DNA of 52,763 bases from the NCBI GenBank assembly GCA_963696325.1, contig CAVOJV010000060.1:1-52763 (forward strand), given 5' to 3'. Positions 46,570 through 52,763 of the stretch are shown one piece after another; position 1 is the stretch's first letter; each line of letters starts with the position of its first letter. The position numbers were made by a program, and so were the translations under genes. The notes beneath the pieces were generated by a model. It searched no databases. It was not told the origin of the DNA and saw only the letters and a program-made list of their open reading frames with translations. The DNA comes from CAVOJV01 sp963696325 (GTDB lineage: Bacteria > Pseudomonadota > Gammaproteobacteria > Competibacterales > Competibacteraceae).

Positions 46570-47004
46570 ATGAACAGGGAGGGCGTCTTTTGGGATATGC
46601 AAACCGGCAAGACGCCGCCCTCGCCGGTCAGGATTTTGCTGGGTTGGAAGCTGCTGGAAGTCAATCCGGAGGCCGGTACCATCCGGGCGCAATTTGTAGG
46701 CAAGCCTGAGTTCCTGAATCCCGCCGGCGTCGTGCAGGGAGGTTTGTTGGCCGCCATGCTGGATAACACCCTGGGCGCGGCCCTGGCAGCCCAGTTGGGA
46801 CCAGGGCAGAGCGTGGTGACGCTGGAATTGACGACCAGGTTTATCCATCCCGCCAGGGTGGGTATTCTGGTTGGCGAGGGATGGGTTGTCAGTCGCGGCC
46901 GGTCGATCTGCTTTTTGGAAGGACAACTGCAGGACAGCGACGGCAACCTCGTGGCGAAAGCCTCCGCCACGGTCCGTATCGTATCCAGAGCCATTACAAA
47001 ATAA
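46570..47004 (+). CDS. PaaI-family (hot-dog) thioesterase
   Basis: A 144-residue hot-dog protein. It has ILLGWKLLEVNPEAGTIRAQ, PEFLNPAGVVQGGLLAAMLD with the conserved N..G..HGG-like GVVQGG turn and the catalytic Asp, and TRFIHPARVGILVGEGWVVS. It differs from the PaaI at 38 kb by its QGG in place of HGG, so it may belong to the general YbgC/PaaI-like group. Starts at 46537 (TTG), 46570 (ATG) and 46597 (ATG) are possible; the middle one is taken because it gives the typical N-terminal length. It follows the enoyl-CoA hydratase by 34 bases. Confidence 0.78.
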   Translation: MNREGVFWDMQTGKTPPSPVRILLGWKLLEVNPEAGTIRAQFVGKPEFLNPAGVVQGGLLAAMLDNTLGAALAAQLGPGQSVVTLELTTRFIHPARVGILVGEGWVVSRGRSICFLEGQLQDSDGNLVAKASATVRIVSRAITK

Positions 47005-47082
47005 TAAGCCGATGGACGTCGAACACTGGGGTACTGCCCTGGTTCCCAATGGCGGACTGGCATGAGGGGAAGACCGCAGATT

Positions 47083-48387
47083 ATGCATACCTTCGACCGT
47101 TCCCATTTCCTGCGGGTGCGCTGGTCCATCTATCTCATTCTGGCCGCGGCTTACGTACTGGTGTTTTTCCATCGCATGGCTCCCGCCGTGGTGTCCTCGG
47201 ATTTGATGAGCGCGTTTGGCACCACCGGGGCGGCGCTGGGCTCGCTGGCGGCGATGTACTATTACATCTACACCGCCATGCAGATCCCCGCAGGGGTTCT
47301 GGCCGATACTCTGGGGGCGCGCGCCACCGTGACCATGGGCAATCTGGTGGCGGGGGCTGGCTCCATTCTATTCGGCCTGGCCGATACCTTTCTGGAAGCG
47401 GCGCTGGGGCGCACCCTGGTCGGTCTGGGCGTATCGGTGGTGTTCGTGGGCCTGATGAAGAGCAACACCCTGTGGTTCAGCGAGCGGGACTACGGCTTCA
47501 TCAGTGGCTTGACCCTGATGATCGGCAATCTGGGGGCCATGCTGTCGGCCAAACCGCTGGCGGCCATATTGGACTATTATTCCTGGCGCTCGGTGTTCGT
47601 GGGACTGGGTCTCATTGCGGTCCTGCTGGCCCTATTGTCTCTGCTGTTTGTGCGCAACCGGCCGGAAGATCGAGGGTTTCCCTCGGTGCGCGAGATGGAG
47701 GGCAAAAGCAGCTATCCGTCCCGGGAGATGCATTGGTGGCAAGCCCTCAAGAGCGTGTTGGGCACGTCCAAAGTCTGGCCAGGTTTCTGGGTCAATCTGG
47801 GCATGTCGGGCGGCATGTTGTCCTTCATGGGCTTGTGGGCCATCCCGTACCTGCGCGATGTGCACGGCCTGGAGCGCTCTGCTGCCGCGACTTATACGAC
47901 CCTTGGCCTGTTGGGGTTTGCCATCGGCACCTTGCTGGCCGGTTGGCTTTCGGATCGCCTGGGGCGGCGCAGGCCGGTTATCCTCGCCGGCACCCTTTTA
48001 TACACTGCAAGCTGTGCAGTACTGATCTACGCGCCCTGGATGCCCGGTCCCGGTGGCATGGCCCTGTTCAGCCTGATAGGATTCGGCGCCGGCAGCTTCA
48101 TCGTTATGTACGCTAGCGCCAAGGAGATCATGCCCCCGATGGTAGCCGGCATGGCGATGGCACTGGTGAATACTGGCGCCTTTCTGGGCGCGGCCATCAT
48201 CCAGCCGCTGTTTGGCTGGCTGATGGATTTGACCTGGAACGGCAAGGTGGTGAACGCCGTGCGCGTCTACGCGTCGGGTGATTACCATTTAGGTTTTTTG
48301 CTGATGCTGGGCTGCGGGGTAATGGCGATCTTGATGACGGGTCGAATTCAGGAGACATACTGTCGGAACATTACTGTGGAAGATTGA
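47083..48387 (+). CDS. MFS transporter
   Basis: A 12-helix major facilitator of 434 residues. It starts with a short cytoplasmic segment then RWSIYLILAAAYVLVFFHRM, a loop with GVLADTLGARATVTMGN (motif A between TM2 and TM3), a central loop with RNRPEDRGFPSVREMEG, and GWLSDRLGRRRPVILAGTLL in the second half. The RNRPEDRG loop and FFHR opening are typical of aromatic-acid or organic-acid permeases in this family, so phenylacetate uptake is plausible given position after paa genes, but the substrate is not shown. ATG 47083 follows GAGGGGAAG by 11 bases; the ATG at 47062 has a weaker site. Confidence 0.85.
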   Translation: MHTFDRSHFLRVRWSIYLILAAAYVLVFFHRMAPAVVSSDLMSAFGTTGAALGSLAAMYYYIYTAMQIPAGVLADTLGARATVTMGNLVAGAGSILFGLADTFLEAALGRTLVGLGVSVVFVGLMKSNTLWFSERDYGFISGLTLMIGNLGAMLSAKPLAAILDYYSWRSVFVGLGLIAVLLALLSLLFVRNRPEDRGFPSVREMEGKSSYPSREMHWWQALKSVLGTSKVWPGFWVNLGMSGGMLSFMGLWAIPYLRDVHGLERSAAATYTTLGLLGFAIGTLLAGWLSDRLGRRRPVILAGTLLYTASCAVLIYAPWMPGPGGMALFSLIGFGAGSFIVMYASAKEIMPPMVAGMAMALVNTGAFLGAAIIQPLFGWLMDLTWNGKVVNAVRVYASGDYHLGFLLMLGCGVMAILMTGRIQETYCRNITVED

Positions 48388-48438
48388 AGATCAAAAGAGT
48401 TCAAGAAAATATAAATTCAGCGACCGTCTCATTTATGA

Positions 48439-48450
48439 AACCGTACGGTT
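48439..48450. repeat. Perfect 12-base palindrome AACCGTACGGTT
   Basis: It lies in the 108-base gap between the convergent MFS and flavin reductase genes. The gap also has TTCAGCGACC twice (48416 and 48456) and the inverted pair AGTTCAAG/CTTGAACT. Terminator or regulator site unclear. Confidence 0.4.
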
Positions 48451-48495
48451 CGCGCTTCAGCGACCTTGAACTTCAAGAGGCTCGCCTATGATGGC

Positions 48496-48993
48496 TCAGC
48501 AAAGGCTTCGACCCACCGTCGCGTATTGGCCGTCATGGTAAATCAATGGCGGGCGTGAATAACGGTGCAGACGTTCCACGCGACCCAGGATGATGAGGTG
48601 GTCGCCGCCTGGATAGAGAGTTTCGGTGAGGCATTCCAGATTAGCGGCGCACCCTTCAAGCAAGGGTACGTTTTCCAGTCCGCCGCTGGTTTCGATACCG
48701 ACGAATTTGTCGTCCAGCAGCGAGGCGAAGCGATCTGAAATCGCCATCTGGTCCTCGGCGAGGATATTGACGGCGAACCGTTTAGCGGTCTGAAACGCTT
48801 CGAAATTCGGATTACTCAGCGCCAAACTCCAGAGAATCAGCGGTGGTTCCAGCGATACCGAATTAAAGGAATTGACGGTTAATCCCTGGGGCTTGCCAGC
48901 GGCATCGAGAATGCTGATCACCGTAATGCCAGTGGCGAAGGCGCCCAGGGCCCGCCGCAGTTCAAGACTGTCGAAGGGTGTGGGGTCTGTCAT
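48496..48993 (-). CDS. Flavin reductase-domain protein
   Basis: A 165-residue NAD(P)H:flavin reductase-like protein that binds FMN or FAD. Motifs: LRRALGAFATGITVISI (N-terminal helix-strand), LTVNSFNSVSLEPPLILWSL (the VTxNSF-SVSLxPP flavin-binding segment), NPNFEAFQTAKRFAVNIL, and a late PLLEGCAANLECLTETLY. Such proteins often supply reduced flavin to two-component monooxygenases. The start at 48993 is chosen at MTDPTPFDSLELRRAL because the upstream frame is basic and unlike the family. The adjacent quinone oxidoreductase is 80 bases upstream on the same strand. Confidence 0.85.
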   Translation of the reverse strand: MTDPTPFDSLELRRALGAFATGITVISILDAAGKPQGLTVNSFNSVSLEPPLILWSLALSNPNFEAFQTAKRFAVNILAEDQMAISDRFASLLDDKFVGIETSGGLENVPLLEGCAANLECLTETLYPGGDHLIILGRVERLHRYSRPPLIYHDGQYATVGRSLC

Positions 48994-49073
48994 GCTGACG
49001 CTCAGGCGGCGGCTCTTTCGGCGATCCGGGCAATTTACCCGGGGCATCGATTTCCTTGGGGTCGAACGGGTGG

Positions 49074-50027
49074 CTATTCGTCAACCACCTTGAGAATGAT
49101 CTTGCCAGCGACGCCGCCTTTTTCCAGGCGTTCATGGGCGGCCGCCACTTGCTCGAGGGGCATAACGGAATCTATCAGCGGCCGCAACTGCCCACGCTCG
49201 ACGAGGTTGCGAAGCGCATTGACCTTGTAGGCGGCGCGCTCCAGAAACCCGAAATGCAGCGAGATATTCTTGCCATAAGCGCCATTAATATCCCCTGAGA
49301 CACTGACAATACTGATGATGCGCCCATAGGGACGGGTAATTTCTATGCTCTGGGCGACCGTATCGCCGCCGACGGTATCGTACACCGCATCCACGCCTAC
49401 CCCGTCGGTTTCTCGCTGCACGGCTTCCACGCAATCCTCAGTTCGATAGTCAATGACAACATCGGCTCCCAGGGAGCGGACGAACTCGATGTTTTTTGTG
49501 CTGCAGGTAGCCAAGACTCGGGCGCCCGCTGCTTTGGCCATTTGGATGGCAAGTGACCCGACTCCGCCGGCTCCGGCGTGAATCAACACGGTTTCGCCTA
49601 ACCGTATTTTCGCTATCGTGAAGATAGCATCCCAAGCGGTACAGCCCGCCAACGGCAGGCTCGCCGCCTCGACGAAACTGAGGCGCTTGGGCTTCAGCGC
49701 GACGATGGACTCATTGGCGACATGATACTCCGCGTAACTACCTTGCCCACCAAAGATGACGGGCGTGTAAAACACTTCATCGCCCACCTTGAAGTTTTGC
49801 ACGCCCGAGCCAATGGCTGCGACTACGCCGGCCACATCATAGCCGATGATGGCGGGGGGACTGACCCCTGCCCAGGAACCGTTGTGGCGAATTTTATAAT
49901 CGACCGGGTTTACGGAGGTAGCGTGTACTCGCACCAGTAAGTCATTGATACCTGGTTTAGGTCTGGGCACATCATGTTCCTCGAAAACCTCCGGGCCGCC
50001 GAAACCAGTAATAATCATTGCTCTCAT
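49074..50027 (-). CDS. Zinc-independent quinone oxidoreductase-like dehydrogenase (MDR family)
   Basis: An NADPH-dependent medium-chain reductase of 317 residues. It has GFGGPEVFEEHDVPRPKPG at the N-terminus, HATSVNPVDYKIRHNG, IIGYDVAGVVAAIGSGVQNF, the LPLAGCTAWDAI segment, and the Rossmann AGAGGVGSLAIQMAKAAGARVLA. No structural zinc Cys cluster is present, as expected for quinone reductases. It ends AHERLEKGGVAGKIILKVVDE, the family's usual C-terminus. The start is the ATG at 50027 with GGAGA upstream. It may reduce quinones or enals; the substrate is unknown. The flavin reductase gene follows downstream. Confidence 0.85.
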   Translation of the reverse strand: MRAMIITGFGGPEVFEEHDVPRPKPGINDLLVRVHATSVNPVDYKIRHNGSWAGVSPPAIIGYDVAGVVAAIGSGVQNFKVGDEVFYTPVIFGGQGSYAEYHVANESIVALKPKRLSFVEAASLPLAGCTAWDAIFTIAKIRLGETVLIHAGAGGVGSLAIQMAKAAGARVLATCSTKNIEFVRSLGADVVIDYRTEDCVEAVQRETDGVGVDAVYDTVGGDTVAQSIEITRPYGRIISIVSVSGDINGAYGKNISLHFGFLERAAYKVNALRNLVERGQLRPLIDSVMPLEQVAAAHERLEKGGVAGKIILKVVDE

Positions 50028-50314
50028 GGGTGTCTCCAAAAGCTCAACAACCGACGCGTGGATCAAGGTTATTGTAGTTTTTCTGCAAGGACCTCGTAAG
50101 ATGTTTTTCTTGATGGGAATTCGTAAGACCGATTGTAATTTATGGGGGGCTTGCAACCATAGCCCGGAGCAATAACTATAATCATTAAATTGTCTAACTG
50201 CCTATGCTCGGTCATCGGGGGGACGGCTGCACGTCTGGCCCATTCGGTCGTTAGGCGATAGTTCAGGCCGGCTGGACACTGGCTTTCTGCTTCTGCAGAG
50301 CCCTCATCGGCGCG

Positions 50315-50596
50315 CTAATCCATGCCGATGGCGAAAAAGTTTTCCAGATCGTACTTGGAGTGCACCCGAAAGGCTATGTGGGTCTGCGATCCGGTGATGC
50401 CTTCCACTTTGAGCATATGATCCGTCACCAAATCGGCCAGTTGATCGTTGTCAGCAACCCGTATGATGGCGGCCAGGTCGTACTGGCCAGCCAGCGAGTA
50501 CACTTCGGTAATCCCTGGTAGCGCGGCTAATGCCTGGGCTACTAAATTGATCTTGCCTTTTTCTACAGTCAGCAGAGTCAGTGCGGTAACAGCCAT
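50315..50596 (-). CDS. Lrp/AsnC-type ligand-binding domain protein, no DNA-binding domain
   Basis: A 93-residue protein with only the RAM/Lrp C-terminal domain: TALTLLTVEKGKINLVAQAL, LPGITEVYSLAGQYDLAAII, VTDHMLKVEGITGSQTHIAF. The helix-turn-helix found at the N-terminus of Lrp is absent. Such stand-alone domains bind amino acids or other small molecules and may pair with full Lrp proteins. GAGGGGA lies before ATG 50596. It lies downstream of prpE on the same strand, separated by a strong terminator. Confidence 0.8.
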   Translation of the reverse strand: MAVTALTLLTVEKGKINLVAQALAALPGITEVYSLAGQYDLAAIIRVADNDQLADLVTDHMLKVEGITGSQTHIAFRVHSKYDLENFFAIGMD

Positions 50597-50743
50597 TGGT
50601 TTTCCCCTCGCTTGTAATACGCCATGACAACACGCTCTAAAGGGCAGGACGCTAAACCTCAACTCCAGTGGTCCTTGTATACTCGATCAGGTCCTGGGGT
50701 TGGATCGCTGGCCGGAATAAGGGTGAGTAGCGTCAATCAGAAA

Positions 50744-50764
50744 CCCCCCCTGGAACAGGGGGGG
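50744..50764 (-). terminator. Intrinsic terminator after prpE
   Basis: CCCCCCCTG and CAGGGGGGG form a 9-pair stem with a GAA loop. Read on the minus strand it is followed by TTTC, 24 bases after the prpE stop. Confidence 0.7.
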
Positions 50765-50788
50765 CGTGCGTAAGGCTTAGCAAAGGCG

Positions 50789-52676
50789 CTACTTCCGCAC
50801 CGCCTGCCTCACCGCTTCGAGGGACATCGGGTCGTCCAGAGTGGACAAATCGCCGGGATCTCGGCCTTCGGCCACAGCTTGGATGCTGCGCCGCAGCAAC
50901 TTGCCGGAGCGGGTCTTCGGCAGGGCATTGACGAAATGCACCTTGGAGGGACGGGCCACGGGACCCAATATCTCGACCACCCGGTTGATTACTTCTTTCT
51001 CCAAGCGGGCGCGATCATCGTCATTTTGGATCATATTGGCGTCCTTGACGGTGGCGAACACGGCTGCCACCTGCCCCTTCAGTTGATCCTGTACGCCGAC
51101 CACGGCCACCTCGGCGATAGCGTTATGGCCGCTGACTGCCTCCTCGATTTCGCGCGTGCCCAGGCGGTGGCCGGCTACATTGATCACGTCGTCCGTGCGG
51201 CCGAGGATAAAGAAATAACCGTCGTCATCCCGCACCGCCCAGTCGGAGGTGGTATAGAGCATTTGTTTGAAGTCGGAGAAGTAGCTCTTGACGAAGCGCT
51301 TGTCGTCTCCCCAGACGGTGGTCAAGCAACCCGGCGGCAATGGCGGTTCTGCAACCAGCACACCCTTTTCATTGAGTCCAATTTCCTCGCCGGTGCCTTC
51401 CTTGACGATCTTCAGGTTGAAGCCGTAATTGGCGAAGCCAGGGGAGCCGAAGCGGTTAGGTTTGAGTTCCACACCGGGCAGGTAGGTGAGGATGGCCCAG
51501 CCGGTCTCGGTCTGCCAGTAGTGGTCGACAACGGGCACCCCCAAACTGCCGCTGATCCAGCGGGAGGTGGGCTCATCGAGCGGTTCGCCGGCCAGAAATA
51601 AATAGCGCAGGGAACTCAGGTCATACTTCTTGAGATAGACCGGGTCCTGCTTTTTCAGTACGCGAATCGCCGTGGGCGAGGAAAACATGGTGGTGACCTT
51701 ATAATCCTGGACGATCTTCCACCAGATGCCCGCATCGGGCCGGATCGGCATGCCTTCGTAGACGATGGTGGTCATGCCATGGATCAAGGGAGCGTAGACG
51801 ATGTAGGAATGGCCCACCACCCAGCCAATGTCGGAGGTGGTCAACATGGCCTCGCCGGGGTTGGCCGCGTACAGATAACGCATGGAAGCAGCCAGGGCCA
51901 CGGCATAGCCACCGGTATCGCGCTGCACGCCCTTGGGAGTGCCGGTGGTGCCGGAGGTGTAGAGGATATAACTGGGCTCACTGGATTCCATCCAGGTCAC
52001 CGGCACACGGCGTCCATGTGCTGGGCGCGCAGGGTGGCGTAATCCAGGTCACGGCCTTCGGTCATGGCCATATTCTTGTCCAAGCTGCGGTTGCAGATGA
52101 TCACCTTCTCGGGTGGGAACTTGGCCAGCCTGCAGGCTTCATCCACCAAATGCTTGTAGGGACCGGATTGCCGTTGCGCATGCCGGCATCGGAGCTGATC
52201 AGGATCTTGGGTTTGGCGTCATTGATGCGCACCGCGAGGTTGTGGGCGGCGAAACCACCGAACACCACGGAGTGGATGACCCCCAGGCGAGCGCAGGCCA
52301 GCATGGCGAAGACGGCCTCGGCGATCATCGGCATGTAGATCACCGCCCGGTCACTCTTCTGCAATCCCAGCGACTGGAGAACGGCAGCAAAACGGCTTAC
52401 TTCCCGATGCAGTTCGGCATAGGTGTAGGTCGCAGTCTCGTTGGTCTCGGTAGAAATATAAACCAGGGCCGTCTGGTTGGCGCGACTGCCCAGATGGCGA
52501 TCGATGGCGTTGTGGCAGAGGTTGGTCTCGCCGCCCACAAACCATTTGCAAAACGGTGGATTGGAATAATCCCGCACTTGCTGCGGCGGTTTGTGCCAGT
52601 CAATCAATCCCGCTTGCTCCCCCCAAAAACCCTGCGGATCATCGATTGAGCGACGATAAAACTCTTCATAATTCAT
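50789..52676 (-). CDS. prpE: Propionyl-CoA synthetase (frameshifted)
   Basis: PrpE activates propionate (and less well acetate) to the CoA ester with ATP. About 630 residues are recovered across three frames: an N-terminus MNYEEFYRRSIDDPQGFW, then LVYISTETNETATYTYAELH and SVVFGGFAAHNLAVRINDAK; after shifts near 52,160 and 52,020 the body gives SYILYTSGTTGTPKGVQRDT (P-loop), TSDIGWVVGHSYIVYAPLIH, VDHYWQTETGWAIL, VAGHRLGTREIEEAVSGH and the catalytic Lys in PKTRSGKLLRRSIQ. The WKIVQDYKVTTMFSSPTAIR segment matches PrpE better than Acs. GGAGG precedes the ATG. The frame changes look like sequencing errors since all motifs remain. Confidence 0.88.
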
Positions 52677-52763
52677 GTGGTTTCCTCCAGTCGTGGTTTG
52701 TGGTGAAGGGTTTAATCCGCCCGTCTCCTCGCCGCGGAACTGGCCGAGGAGTGGTTCCTACGA

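Overview
The window reads as two unrelated bacterial segments joined end to end, so it is best treated as a metagenome contig containing a chimeric join. All taxonomy here is inferred from protein character, without database searches.

Segment A (1 to about 12,386) looks like a Chloroflexi/Anaerolineae-type genome. It holds debris of a TPR-rich cyclase/ATPase and of an AIF-type oxidoreductase, then a folate/pteridine run (folE, an SDR reductase, folB, folK), a GH125-like glycosidase, and a secreted repeat protein ending in the YLPLV-type tail I associate with Chloroflexi. After these come a DNA alkylation repair protein, the two subunits of a 2-oxoacid dehydrogenase E1, a hypothetical protein, a ClbS/DfsB-like protein, a small membrane protein with an in-frame stop, and the last module of an NRPS. 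Many of these genes carry one or more frameshifts, most simply explained as indel errors in the sequence.

At about 12,386-12,392 the NRPS gene (minus strand) and a TRAP transporter dctM gene (plus strand) are both cut at the same point.

Segment B (about 12,390 to 52,763) looks gammaproteobacterial; a Competibacter-like glycogen-accumulating organism would fit. It begins with C4-dicarboxylate metabolism: dctM, a Wolinella-type diheme fumarate reductase (frdCAB) and malic enzyme (maeB). A large HEAT/DUF349 protein follows, then three exosortase-A-associated genes (acyltransferase, acyl-CoA ligase, PLP decarboxylase), a glutaredoxin-like protein and a frameshifted DEAD-box helicase. After an 800-base gene-free stretch come beta-oxidation genes: a fused 3-hydroxyacyl-CoA dehydrogenase/enoyl-CoA hydratase, two thiolases and an acyl-CoA synthetase.

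From 35 to 48 kb lies a phenylacetate (paa) degradation region. A leftward operon encodes a PaaA-like ferritin-fold protein followed by PaaF, PaaG, PaaH, PaaI, PaaJ and PaaK. A rightward run, starting across a 472-base divergent region, encodes a flavodoxin, PaaN-type aldehyde dehydrogenase, PaaY, another enoyl-CoA hydratase, a thioesterase and an MFS carrier. The canonical epoxidase set paaABCDE and the PaaZ MaoC domain are not in the window. The lone PaaA-like protein facing a flavodoxin is the most interesting arrangement here. The window ends with a flavin reductase, a quinone oxidoreductase, a single-domain Lrp/AsnC-type regulator and propionyl-CoA synthetase (prpE).

I saw no rRNA, tRNA, CRISPR array or intact insertion sequence.
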